From Paucibacter sp. KCTC 42545 (GTDB lineage: Bacteria; Pseudomonadota; Gammaproteobacteria; Burkholderiales; Burkholderiaceae_C): 64,000 nt of DNA. This document shows positions 35,738 through 47,082 of the stretch, piece after piece. The translations under genes and the position numbers were made by a program. Below the pieces are notes generated by a model. That model saw nothing but the letters and a program-made list of their open reading frames with translations, was not told the DNA's origin and did not search any database. Where the stretch lies: the NCBI RefSeq assembly GCF_001477625.1, contig NZ_CP013692.1, positions 2,294,001-2,358,000 of the forward strand, in the 5' to 3' direction. The first letter of the stretch is position 1, and every line of letters starts with the position of its first letter.

Positions 35738-37204
35738 ATGCCAAACAGCCCCAGCGGACCCGTCAGCCAACTCCCGCCCATCGGGCCTTTGGAACCCGGA
35801 CTGGTGCTGGACGGTTTCCGGCTCGAAGAGCGCCTGCACCAAGGCGGCATGGCCAATCTCTGGAGCGTGACCCGACTCAGCCCGGTTGCCGGCGAAGACT
35901 TCCCGCTGATGATGAAAGTGCCGCGCATCAAGGGCGGGGAAGATCCGGCCACCATCGTCGGCTTCGAGGTCGAGCAGATGTTGATGCCCGCCCTCAAAGG
36001 CCGCCATGTGCCGCGCTTTGTGGCGCGTGGCGACTGGACGCGCCAAGCCTATATCGTGATGGAGCGCATCGAGGGCGAATCCCTGCGGCCACGCCTGGAC
36101 GAGGCGCCGCTGCCGCTGGAAGAAGTCATCACCATCGGCATTCAGGTGGCCACCGCTTTGCAAGACTTGCATCGCCAGCATGTGGTGCATCTGGACATCA
36201 AGCCCAGCAATATTCTCATCAAGGCCAATGGCGATGCGGTGCTGGTGGACTTCGGCCTCTCGCGTCACGAGCATCTGCCCGATTTGCTCGAAGAAGAGTT
36301 CGCACTGCCTATGGGCACCGGGCCCTATATGTCGCCCGAGCAAGTGCAGTTTGTGCGCAACGACCCGCGCAGCGACCTGTTCGCCCTGGGCGTGATGCTC
36401 TATCACCTGGCCACCGGCGAGCGGCCCTTCGGCCAGCCCAACTCGGTACGCGGCCTGCGCCGCCGGCTTTACGTGGAGCCGGTGCCGCCACGCGCCATCA
36501 ACCCCGATTTGCCGGCGTGGTTTCAGGAACTGGTGCTGCACTGCCTGGAGGTCAAGGCCGAGCGGCGCTATCAAAGTGCTGCACAGTTGGCGCTGGACCT
36601 GCAGCACCCGGAAGGCATTGTGCTGACCAAGCGCGCCGAGCGGGTGAACACCAGCAGCAGCATCAAGACGCTCAAACGTTGGTTCTTTGCCCTGGGCGCC
36701 GAGCCCAGTGTCCAGATCAGCACCAGCGTGCAAGTCTCCCGCAGCCCCATCATCATGGCCGCGGTGGATATTGAGAACGCCACCTCGGCCCTGCTGGAGC
36801 AGTTACGCGAAACGGTGCGCCGCATCGTGCAGACCGAGCCCGGCGCGCGCCTGGCCTGCGTCAGCGTGATGAAGGTGGCCCGCATCGGCATGGATGAGCT
36901 GACCGATAAGGAGGGCAAAAGCGTGCACGTCAAACAGCTGATTGCCCTCAAGCATTGGGCCCGGCCAATCAGCAAGGCGCTCAATCTGGAAGACGGGCGC
37001 CTGACTTTTCATGTGCTGGAAGCGCCCGATGCGGCCACCGCCATCATCGACTTTGCGGCCAAGAATGGTGCCGACCACATCGTCATGGGCGCCCGCGGTG
37101 CCTCGGCCTTGCGGCGTTATCTGGGCAGCGTCTCGGCCCAGGTGGTGACACAGTCGGACTGCAGCGTCACCGTGGTGCGCGAAGCAGCGCCAGCTGGGCG
37201 CTAA
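35738..37204 (+). CDS. Serine/threonine protein kinase fused to a universal stress protein domain
   Basis: The 488-residue protein has an N-terminal Hanks-type kinase (about 22-290): glycine-rich loop LHQGGMANLW, catalytic loop VVHLDIKPSNIL (Asp153) and metal-binding DFGLS (Asp171), followed by MGTGPYMSPEQVQ. The usual HRD arginine is Leu, so it is a non-RD kinase. The C-terminal part (about 335-480) is a UspA fold with GADHIVMGARGASALRRYLGSVSAQVV, the nucleotide-binding G-x2-G-x9-G-S/T type pattern. It has no transmembrane segment, so it should be cytoplasmic. This kinase-Usp fusion is seen in Burkholderiales; partners are unknown. Confidence 0.9.
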   Translation: MPNSPSGPVSQLPPIGPLEPGLVLDGFRLEERLHQGGMANLWSVTRLSPVAGEDFPLMMKVPRIKGGEDPATIVGFEVEQMLMPALKGRHVPRFVARGDWTRQAYIVMERIEGESLRPRLDEAPLPLEEVITIGIQVATALQDLHRQHVVHLDIKPSNILIKANGDAVLVDFGLSRHEHLPDLLEEEFALPMGTGPYMSPEQVQFVRNDPRSDLFALGVMLYHLATGERPFGQPNSVRGLRRRLYVEPVPPRAINPDLPAWFQELVLHCLEVKAERRYQSAAQLALDLQHPEGIVLTKRAERVNTSSSIKTLKRWFFALGAEPSVQISTSVQVSRSPIIMAAVDIENATSALLEQLRETVRRIVQTEPGARLACVSVMKVARIGMDELTDKEGKSVHVKQLIALKHWARPISKALNLEDGRLTFHVLEAPDAATAIIDFAAKNGADHIVMGARGASALRRYLGSVSAQVVTQSDCSVTVVREAAPAGR

Positions 37205-37240
37205 GCCAGATCAACGGGCCAAGCACGCTAAGCTCGCGGC

Positions 37241-37573
37241 ATGAGTACCGACAACCCCTGCATCAGCTGCGGTGCCTGCTGCGCCAGCTTCACCGTGGAC
37301 TTCGCCCAACAAGAGCTGCAAAGCGAAGGCGGCTGCGTGCCCGATGGCCTAACCGTGACAGTCAACGACAGCCTCGCGCGCATGCGCGGCACCGACCATG
37401 TGCGCCCGCGCTGCGCCGCGCTGGTGGGCACGGTGGGCGTCAAGGCCAGCTGCGGCATTTACGAATGGCGCCCTGCCCCTTGCCGCGAGTTCGGCCTGTG
37501 CGCGCCCATGGGCCGCGGCGATGAGGCTTGCGCCAGGGCGCGCACCCGCCACGGCTTGGCGCCGCTGGACTGA
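37241..37573 (+). CDS. YkgJ-type cysteine-cluster protein
   Basis: The 110-residue protein begins MSTDNPCISCGACCASFTVDF and later has RPRCAALVG, ASCGIYEWRPAPCREF and GLCAPMG. This arrangement of cysteines is the zinc/iron-chelating cluster of the YkgJ family (UPF0153). It starts 36 nt after the kinase gene in the same direction. Function is not established. Confidence 0.9.
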   Translation: MSTDNPCISCGACCASFTVDFAQQELQSEGGCVPDGLTVTVNDSLARMRGTDHVRPRCAALVGTVGVKASCGIYEWRPAPCREFGLCAPMGRGDEACARARTRHGLAPLD

Positions 37574-37613
37574 GGGTGACCGCCCTGCCCCACGGCTTTG
37601 CCCAAGGACTGCT

Positions 37614-38831
37614 TCACCGCAAAATGCGCGTGCGCTGCTCCGCGCTCTGGCGCTGCGTGTTCAGCCACTCCAGCTTGGCGGTGTAGCTGGCCTTGTCCTT
37701 GGGCGTATTGCTATTGGCCACGGCCTGGCCCAGTTGCTGGCGAGCCAAGGCCAGATCGCCCAAGCCATAGCTGGCCAAGGCGGCCCAGAAATGGAACTCG
37801 GCCACAAAGGCGGAGCGCGCAATCTCCTTGTCGAAATAATCTCTGGCGGCCTTGAAGTCAGCCCCGTGCATGGCCAGCACACCCAGGTCGAAATAGCGAT
37901 AAGGCGGATAGGGTTGCAAGGTCTTGAGCTGCAAGGCCAGGGCTTCGCTTTCCTGCACCTTGCCAAGATCATTCAGGACCAGCACCAGATTGGACATGGC
38001 TTGTGCATTACCCGGCTCCTGGGCCAGCACATAACGCAGCGGCGCCTCGGCTAGCGCCGACTGACCGGCGCGCCGGTAAATCACCGATAAGGTGTTGTAG
38101 GCCGCCATCAGCTTGGGGTCTTGCACCATGGCTTCACGCGCCCACCAGTAAGCCTCGTCCATCTGATTGGCAATCAGCGCCTCGGCCGCGCGGTTATTCA
38201 TATACATGGCGACGATGGTGTTCTCGTCGATCACCCGGGTGCGCTGAAAGCGGCGCTGCTCGGCCGGTAGGAAGTCCACCGTCAGCAAGTCCGCATCGCC
38301 ATGGCTGCGGTGCTGCTCACCCAAGCGCTTGCCCAGGCTCAGATTGACGTGGCCGCTGAGCACAAAAATGCCCTCGCTGCGGGTCCAGAACTCATCCACA
38401 AACACGCTGTGGTAGCTCAGGGGAAGGTCCAGCTGCTTGGCCAGCGCCGCCGTCATGATCACCAGAGACAAGCAGTTGCCACGCTTGGCCTCAAAGGCTT
38501 CCGCCGCATTGCGGGTGTAGCTGGAGTCATATTCCAGCATCAGCTCTGACTTGAGGTAGAGGGCATCCAGCAAGCCCTGGCGGCTGCCCTTGCTGCGCAG
38601 TTGCGCGGCGATGTCCTCATCCAGATAGCGCCGCATGGCCGGGCTGAGCGCGAACACTTGCTCGGGCTGAATCGGCTCGGCCAACGGCTTGAACAGCGCG
38701 TCGTGAAAGAGCTGCGGCTGCACCCGCGCGGGCGGCGCGCTGGCGCATCCAAGCAAGCTCAAGCTCGCCACAAAAAACAGACACTGGCACAGACGCTGCC
38801 AGACGGGAAACAGCACAGACCTCGGCGTCAT
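37614..38831 (-). CDS. Outer-membrane-type lipoprotein with transglutaminase-like and TPR domains
   Basis: The ATG at 38831 gives a 405-residue protein with a signal peptide ending in the lipobox SLLGCAS, so Cys becomes the lipidated residue. An N-terminal transglutaminase-like region follows (about 80-190), with AEAFEAKRGNCLSLVIMTAALAKQLDLPLSYHSVFVDE, where NCLS provides the candidate active Cys. HVNLS follows with a possible His. The C-terminal half (about 210-390) consists of TPR repeats. It resembles the SirB1/peptidase C39-like group but is exported. It is convergent with the YkgJ gene, with about 40 nt between them. Confidence 0.8.
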   Translation of the reverse strand: MTPRSVLFPVWQRLCQCLFFVASLSLLGCASAPPARVQPQLFHDALFKPLAEPIQPEQVFALSPAMRRYLDEDIAAQLRSKGSRQGLLDALYLKSELMLEYDSSYTRNAAEAFEAKRGNCLSLVIMTAALAKQLDLPLSYHSVFVDEFWTRSEGIFVLSGHVNLSLGKRLGEQHRSHGDADLLTVDFLPAEQRRFQRTRVIDENTIVAMYMNNRAAEALIANQMDEAYWWAREAMVQDPKLMAAYNTLSVIYRRAGQSALAEAPLRYVLAQEPGNAQAMSNLVLVLNDLGKVQESEALALQLKTLQPYPPYRYFDLGVLAMHGADFKAARDYFDKEIARSAFVAEFHFWAALASYGLGDLALARQQLGQAVANSNTPKDKASYTAKLEWLNTQRQSAEQRTRILR

Positions 38832-38929
38832 GATGGACCTCGCAGACCGGGACAAGCCTGCTTCAATATTAGTGCAAGCCCCGCATTGCTGCCGGAAGTT
38901 AGGCCCTCGTCATGGGCCGGGCCATGCGC

Positions 38930-41758
<2,829 letters not shown>

Positions 41759-41776
41759 CATTGCAAGCACCATAAA

Positions 41777-41789
41777 GTAGCAAAACTAC
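41777..41789. promoter_or_regulatory. GTAG-N5-CTAC palindrome, candidate operator (site 1)
   Basis: GTAG-CAAAA-CTAC lies between the divergent pullulanase and alpha-amylase genes. Read on the minus strand it is TGTAGTTTTGCTAC, close to site 2 at 55210 (TGTAGTTTCACTACA). Half-site form and spacing suggest a LacI-type maltose regulator. Further into the gap GGATTTTGC at 41807 and GCAAAATCC at 41835 form a separate 9-bp inverted repeat with a 19-nt spacer. Confidence 0.65.
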
Positions 41790-41883
41790 ATACACTCCAG
41801 AAGATTGGATTTTGCATGGCAAACAGCCCCATAGGCAAAATCCATTTGCAAGTAATTTACCTACTTATCCAAGAAGGAATGTC

Positions 41884-43563
41884 ATGCCAGTTTGCTGCCC
41901 GCCCACAGCCCCCAGCCTCATGCCGCGCTGGCCAGCTGCCGCCTTGGCCGCCAGCCTGCTGAGCTTGAGCGGCCTCGCTTCACAGGCGCAGGCAGAAACC
42001 AGCAAGGCAGCTGCAGTTGCGCACAGCAAGGCCGCCGCAGCGCCAGCCTCGCCCGCTGGCCGCATCCAAGCCAAGCGCGACTGGCGCCAAGGCAGCTTCA
42101 TGGAAATCTTCGTGCGCGGCTACCAGGACAGCGACGGCGACGGCATCGGCGACCTGCGCGGCCTGACCCAGCGCCTCGATTACTTGCAAGACCTGGGCAT
42201 CAGCGGCATTTGGTTGATGCCCATCACCCCCAGCGCCGACCGCGACCATGGCTACGCCACCACAGACTATCGCGGCATCGAAGCCCAGTACGGCAGCATG
42301 GCCGACTTTGAAGAACTGCTGCGCCAAGCCCACCGGCGCGGCATCGGCGTGATCGTCGACTACGTCATCAACCACAGCGCCGCCGAGCACCCCTTCTTTC
42401 AAGAGGCCGCAGCCGACCGCAACAGCCCCTACCGCGACTGGTTTGTGTGGCAAGACCCGGCACCCACCGGCTGGGACATCTGGGGCAAGAACCCCTGGTA
42501 TGCCAACGCAGCCGGCGGCCACTACTTCGCGACCTTTGGTGCGCCGATGCCGGACTTCAATCTGCGCAACCCGGCCGTGGTGGACTATCACCGCGCCAGC
42601 ATGCGCTTCTGGCTGGACAAGGGCCTGGACGGCTTCCGCCTCGACGCCGTGCCGCACATGATCGAAAACGACGCCGTGCGCTGGAACGACCAGCCCGAGA
42701 GCCGCCAACTCACCCTGGAATTCCAGCAGCTGATCAAGTCCGCCCCGCGGCGCTACAGCGTGTGCGAAGCCACCGCCAACCCGCAAGCCTATGCCGACGC
42801 CAAGGTCTGCGGCAGCGCCTTCGCCTTTGGCCTGCAATACGAGGTGATCAAGGCCGCCAAAGGTGAGCCCAAGGCGATTCAGGCGGTAGCCGACTATTTC
42901 AAGACCGCACCGCTGAGCATGGCCACCATGCTCAGCAACCACGACATCTTTGCCGGCCAGCGTCTGTGGGACCAAATGCAGGGGCAAACTCAGCCGGCCA
43001 AGCGCTACAAACTGGCGGCGGCTACCTATCTGCTGCAACCCGGCATTCCTTTCATTTACTACGGCGAAGAGATCGGCATGGCCGGTGTTCCGGGCCTGGA
43101 GGGTGACGAGCCCTTGCGTGCGCCCATGAGTTGGACGGCGGATGCCAAGGGTGGCTTCAGCCCGCCGGACAGCAGTAGCAGCAGCCCGCCCTTCCGCCCG
43201 CTGGCCCCCAACCGCCTCAGCCACAATGCCCAAACCCAGGCACAAGACCCCGACTCCATCCTCAACTTCTACAAAGCCATGCTGCAGCTGCGCAATCAGC
43301 ACCCCGCGCTGACACAGGGTAGCTATGCCCAGCCGCGGGTCCAGGGTCAGGTCTTGCGCTTTGAGCGGAAGCACGGCGCCGAGCGCGTGCTGGTGGCCAT
43401 CAACTATGGCGAGCAAAAAGCCACACTCAGCCTGCGCGAGCTGAAGCCAGGCACCCGGCTGGCGCCGCTTTACCCGGCAGGCGCTGCGTGGCTGAGCGCC
43501 AAGCCCCTGACGCTGGCGCCTTTGTCGCTGCAGGTCTATCGCCTTCAAACCCCCAAGCACTGA
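41884..43563 (+). CDS. Alpha-amylase family glycoside hydrolase (GH13), exported
   Basis: The ATG at 41884 follows AAGGAA and yields a 559-residue protein with a signal peptide (hydrophobic WPAAALAASLLSLSGLASQAQA). The catalytic domain begins QGSFMEIFVRGYQDSDGDGIGDLRGLTQRLDYL, with VDYVINHS, GLDGFRLDAVPHM (nucleophile Asp), YSVCEATANP (acid/base Glu, preceded by Cys rather than the usual Gly) and TMLSNHDIFAGQRL. FIYYGEEIGM completes the GH13 pattern. An oligo-1,6-glucosidase-like sequence makes an exo-type alpha-glucosidase or amylase possible. The next gene follows 6 nt later. Confidence 0.9.
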   Translation: MPVCCPPTAPSLMPRWPAAALAASLLSLSGLASQAQAETSKAAAVAHSKAAAAPASPAGRIQAKRDWRQGSFMEIFVRGYQDSDGDGIGDLRGLTQRLDYLQDLGISGIWLMPITPSADRDHGYATTDYRGIEAQYGSMADFEELLRQAHRRGIGVIVDYVINHSAAEHPFFQEAAADRNSPYRDWFVWQDPAPTGWDIWGKNPWYANAAGGHYFATFGAPMPDFNLRNPAVVDYHRASMRFWLDKGLDGFRLDAVPHMIENDAVRWNDQPESRQLTLEFQQLIKSAPRRYSVCEATANPQAYADAKVCGSAFAFGLQYEVIKAAKGEPKAIQAVADYFKTAPLSMATMLSNHDIFAGQRLWDQMQGQTQPAKRYKLAAATYLLQPGIPFIYYGEEIGMAGVPGLEGDEPLRAPMSWTADAKGGFSPPDSSSSSPPFRPLAPNRLSHNAQTQAQDPDSILNFYKAMLQLRNQHPALTQGSYAQPRVQGQVLRFERKHGAERVLVAINYGEQKATLSLRELKPGTRLAPLYPAGAAWLSAKPLTLAPLSLQVYRLQTPKH

Positions 43564-43569
43564 TACGCC

Positions 43570-45489
43570 ATGCCACGTCTATTTGCTTTATTCCTGCGCC
43601 GCTTGCGCAGCGCTGTGCTGCCGGCGCTGCTGCTGAGCCTGGGCGCCAGCGCCGCCCTCAGCGCCAGTGCGCAGGACCCTGCCGCCACTGCCCCGCGCGC
43701 CGACCGCATTGAGCCGCCATCCTGGTGGGTTGGCATGGCCGAGCCACGCCTGCAGCTGATGATCCACGGCCCCGGCGTCAGCGCCTTGCGCCCGGCGCTG
43801 GACTACCCCGGCGTGCGCATTGCCGCCGTTCAAACGGTGGCCAGCCCGAACTATCTGTTTGTGGATTTGGATATCTCGCCCCAGGCCCGGCCGGGTGAAT
43901 TGCCGCTCTTGCTGCAGGCTGCGCAAGGCAGCCAAGCGCCATTGCGAATCAACTATTCACTGCGCCCCCGCACCCCAGGCTCGGCCCAGCGCTTGGGCTT
44001 TGGCCCCAAGGACGCCGTCTACCTGCTGGTGCCGGACCGCTTTGCCAAAGCAGGCGCCAGCACCGCCCCGGCCGGCATGCGCGAGGCCGAGCAGCGCAGC
44101 GATCCGAACGGGCGCCACGGCGGCAATCTGGCGGGCCTGCGCCAGCATCTGGACTACATCGCCGGCCTGGGCTTCACGCAGATCTGGCCTACCCCGCTGA
44201 TCGAAAACAATTCGCCCAAGGCCAGCTATCACGGCTATGGCGCGACTGATTTCTACCGCATCGACCCGCGCTTTGGCAGCCAAGCCGACTACCTGGCCTT
44301 GGTGAGCGAGGCTCGCGAGCGCGGCCTGGGCGTGATCCAAGACATCGTGCTCAATCACATCGGCAGCAATCACTGGTGGATGGCCGACTTGCCCGCGCCC
44401 GACTGGCTCAACCAATGGCCTGCGTATACCCAGACGCAACATGCCAGAAGCACCTTGCTGGACAGCCATGCCGCGCCGAGTGATCGCCGCTTGTTCACGA
44501 ACGGCTGGTTCGTGCCCGAGATGCCCGACCTCAACCAGCGCCATCCCCTGCTGGCCAACTACCTGACGCAGATGAGCGTTTGGTGGGTGGAGCAAGCGGG
44601 CCTGTCTGGGCTGCGGGTTGACACCTTCTCTTACTCCGACAAGCAATTCCTGGCGCGCTGGTCGGCCCGGCTGATGCAGGAGTATCCGAACTTCAATTTG
44701 GTCGGTGAGGAATGGAGCCCCTCGCCCGCCATCGTGGCCTACTGGCAGCGCGGCAAACGCAATCACGATGGTTATCAGACCGCCATGCCCAGCATGATGG
44801 ACTTCCCCCTGCACGGCGCCTTGCTGGCCGGGCTGACGCAAGACGTGTCCTGGGAAGGCGGCCTCAACAAGCTCTACGACGCCCTGGCTCACGACTTCCT
44901 CTACCCCGACCCGGCCCAGCTGATGCTGTTCACCGGCAATCACGACACGCCGCGCCTGTTCACCGCACTCAAGTCCGACCCGGCGCTGTTCAAGATGGCG
45001 ATGCTCTACTTGGCCTCGGTGCAGCGCATTCCGCAGTTCTTCGCCGGGGACGAGTTGCTGCAAACCAGCCCGGCCCAGCGCGATGACGGTGCCGTGCGGG
45101 CCGACTTCCCCGGTGGCTGGGCGGGCGACGTGGTCAATGCCTTCACCGGCCAAGGCCTCAACCCCGCCCAGCGCGAGGCGCAGGACCTGGTGCGCCGGCT
45201 GATGAACTGGCGCAAGCAGTCCACGCTGGCACAGCGCGGTGAGTTGATGCACTACACCCCCAAGGACGGCAGCTATGTGCTGTTCCGCCATCTGCCCGGG
45301 CAGAGCCGCAAGCTGATGCTGGTGTTCAACAAAAACACGGCCCCCATCAGCCTGGACACCCGTCGCTTTGCCGAGATGCTAACGCCACAATCGAGCGGCA
45401 CCGATGTACTCAGTGGCGCGCGCCATGCCCTGGGTCAGACTTTGCAAGTGCCCGCGCGCAGCGGCCTGCTGCTGGAGGTGGACAACTAA
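43570..45489 (+). CDS. Cyclomaltodextrinase-like glycoside hydrolase (GH13), exported
   Basis: The 639-residue protein has a signal peptide (LRSAVLPALLLSLGASAALSASAQ), an N-terminal beta-sandwich typical of cyclomaltodextrinases (RIEPPSWWVGMAEPRLQLMIHGPGV), and a GH13 barrel. The barrel shows VYLLVPDRFA, GYGATDFYRIDPRFG, QDIVLNHIGSNHWW, GLSGLRVDTFSYSD (nucleophile), NLVGEEWSPS (acid/base) and MLFTGNHDTPRLF. It resembles periplasmic cyclodextrin hydrolases. It forms a two-gene operon with the alpha-amylase and is convergent with malQ. Confidence 0.9.
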   Translation: MPRLFALFLRRLRSAVLPALLLSLGASAALSASAQDPAATAPRADRIEPPSWWVGMAEPRLQLMIHGPGVSALRPALDYPGVRIAAVQTVASPNYLFVDLDISPQARPGELPLLLQAAQGSQAPLRINYSLRPRTPGSAQRLGFGPKDAVYLLVPDRFAKAGASTAPAGMREAEQRSDPNGRHGGNLAGLRQHLDYIAGLGFTQIWPTPLIENNSPKASYHGYGATDFYRIDPRFGSQADYLALVSEARERGLGVIQDIVLNHIGSNHWWMADLPAPDWLNQWPAYTQTQHARSTLLDSHAAPSDRRLFTNGWFVPEMPDLNQRHPLLANYLTQMSVWWVEQAGLSGLRVDTFSYSDKQFLARWSARLMQEYPNFNLVGEEWSPSPAIVAYWQRGKRNHDGYQTAMPSMMDFPLHGALLAGLTQDVSWEGGLNKLYDALAHDFLYPDPAQLMLFTGNHDTPRLFTALKSDPALFKMAMLYLASVQRIPQFFAGDELLQTSPAQRDDGAVRADFPGGWAGDVVNAFTGQGLNPAQREAQDLVRRLMNWRKQSTLAQRGELMHYTPKDGSYVLFRHLPGQSRKLMLVFNKNTAPISLDTRRFAEMLTPQSSGTDVLSGARHALGQTLQVPARSGLLLEVDN

Positions 45490-45497
45490 ACAAAAAG

Positions 45498-45521
45498 GCC
45501 GGGCCTGAAAACAGGCCCGGC
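45498..45521 (-). terminator. Terminator hairpin between the GH13 operon and malQ
   Basis: GCCGGGCCTG, loop AAAA, CAGGCCCGGC is a perfect 10-bp stem. The T run is on the minus-strand side (forward AAAAA precedes it), so it mainly ends the glgP-glgB-esterase-glgX-malQ transcript. Confidence 0.88.
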
Positions 45522-45546
45522 CCGGCTGAACTCAGCCCAGCAAGGA

Positions 45547-47064
45547 TCAGGCCGGCAAGTTCAGCAAAGCCAGCGGTGCACGCCCGCTGGCCGCACTGAT
45601 CAAGCCCAGCACGCGAGCCGACTCGCTACTGACCATCTGCCAGGTGAAGCGCCAGCCCCAGTTGCCACCCAGCACGCCGGGCACATTCATGCGGTGCGCG
45701 CTGTCCAGGCCCAGCACATCCTGCATCGGGAACACCGCCATATTGGCGACCGAATTGCAGCAGGCGCGGATCATCGCCCAGTGCACATCATGGGCGCCGC
45801 AAGCCAGGTAGGCGCCAGCGAAAGCGCGCTCACGCGGGTTGGCCTTGTCCCACCAGCCGCGCACCGTGTCGTTGTCATGCGTGCCGGTGTAGGCCACACA
45901 TTCACGCGGCCACATCTGCGGCAAGAACTCATGTTGGCCATCGCCGCCAAAGCCGAACTGCAAAATCTTCATGCCAGGGAAGCCACAGCCCAGGCGCAGA
46001 GCGTGCACATCCTCGGTGATGAAGCCCAGGTCTTCGGCCACGATGGGCAAAGTGCCCAAGGCCTTCTCGATGGCTTCAAACAGCGCCCGACCTGGCCCTG
46101 GCAACCAGCGACCCTGCTTGGCATCTGGGCTGCTGGCGGGAATCTCGTAATAGCCGGCAAAGCCACGGAAGTGATCAATGCGGAACACATCGGCCTGGCT
46201 CAAAGCCCGGCGCACTCGTGCCGTCCACCAGGCATAGTCCTCGGCTGCCATGCGATCCCAGCGGTACAGCGGGTTGCCCCAGCGCTGACCCTGCGGGCCT
46301 AGATCATCGGGCGGCACGCCGGCCACGACGGTGGTCTGGAAATTCTCATCCAGCCAGTAGAGATCGGGCCGTGACCAGCAGTCCGCGCTGTCATGCGCCA
46401 CAAAAATGGGCAAGTCGCCCATGATGAACACGCCCTTGCTATTGGCATAACGCTTCAATTCAGCGCTCTGCAAATCGAACTGCCACTGCACAAAGCACCA
46501 GAATTCGAGCTCGGCCGCATAGTCCTTACGCACTTGGGCAATGGCGGCGGGCTCGCGCCGCGCCAGCGCAGGCTGCCATTCCCACCAAGGCTGGCCACCC
46601 AGCGGAGCGCGGATGGCCATGAAGAGCGCATAGTCATCCAGCCAGCTTTGCTGCTCGGCACACCACTGCGTGAAGGCTTGCCGGTCGGCCGCGCTGGCGC
46701 GGGCCGCAAAGCCGGCCGCCGCCGCACGCAGCTGCTGTTCACGCCAGGGCAGCACATCGCCGTAATGCACATGCAGCGGGTCAAAGCCGGCCGCAGGCAG
46801 GCTAGGCTGGGCCAACCAGCCCTTGGCGACCAAGGGCTCCAAAGCCACCATCCACTGGCTGCCAGCGAAGGCCGAGACGCCTTGGTAAGGGCTGTCGCCC
46901 GGGCCGATGGGCGTGGTGGGCAGCAGCTGCCAAATTTTTTGACCGGCCGAAGCCAGCCAGTCGACGAAATGAAAGGCCGCCAGGCCGAAGTCCCCCATGC
47001 CATGCGGGCCGGGCAGCGAGGTGATGTGCAGCAGCACACCGGCGGAGCGTTGATTGAGGTTCAT
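45547..47064 (-). CDS. malQ: 4-alpha-glucanotransferase (amylomaltase)
   Basis: The 505-residue GH77 enzyme begins MNLNQRSAGVLLHITSLPGPHGMGDFG. It has VFRIDHFRGFAGYYEIPA (nucleophile Asp), LPIVAEDLGFIT (acid/base Glu) and AYTGTHDNDTVRGWW, all typical of MalQ. It disproportionates maltodextrins in the cytoplasm, passing longer chains to GlgP. It starts 18 nt after glgX and ends the operon at the terminator at 45498. Confidence 0.97.
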   Translation of the reverse strand: MNLNQRSAGVLLHITSLPGPHGMGDFGLAAFHFVDWLASAGQKIWQLLPTTPIGPGDSPYQGVSAFAGSQWMVALEPLVAKGWLAQPSLPAAGFDPLHVHYGDVLPWREQQLRAAAAGFAARASAADRQAFTQWCAEQQSWLDDYALFMAIRAPLGGQPWWEWQPALARREPAAIAQVRKDYAAELEFWCFVQWQFDLQSAELKRYANSKGVFIMGDLPIFVAHDSADCWSRPDLYWLDENFQTTVVAGVPPDDLGPQGQRWGNPLYRWDRMAAEDYAWWTARVRRALSQADVFRIDHFRGFAGYYEIPASSPDAKQGRWLPGPGRALFEAIEKALGTLPIVAEDLGFITEDVHALRLGCGFPGMKILQFGFGGDGQHEFLPQMWPRECVAYTGTHDNDTVRGWWDKANPRERAFAGAYLACGAHDVHWAMIRACCNSVANMAVFPMQDVLGLDSAHRMNVPGVLGGNWGWRFTWQMVSSESARVLGLISAASGRAPLALLNLPA

Positions 47065-47082
47065 GGTCTCAGGGCTTTCTTC

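Noticed and set aside
41980..43560. A 526-codon open frame antisense to the alpha-amylase gene
   Set aside because: It mirrors the amylase reading frame, has no recognisable domain, and no ribosome binding site.
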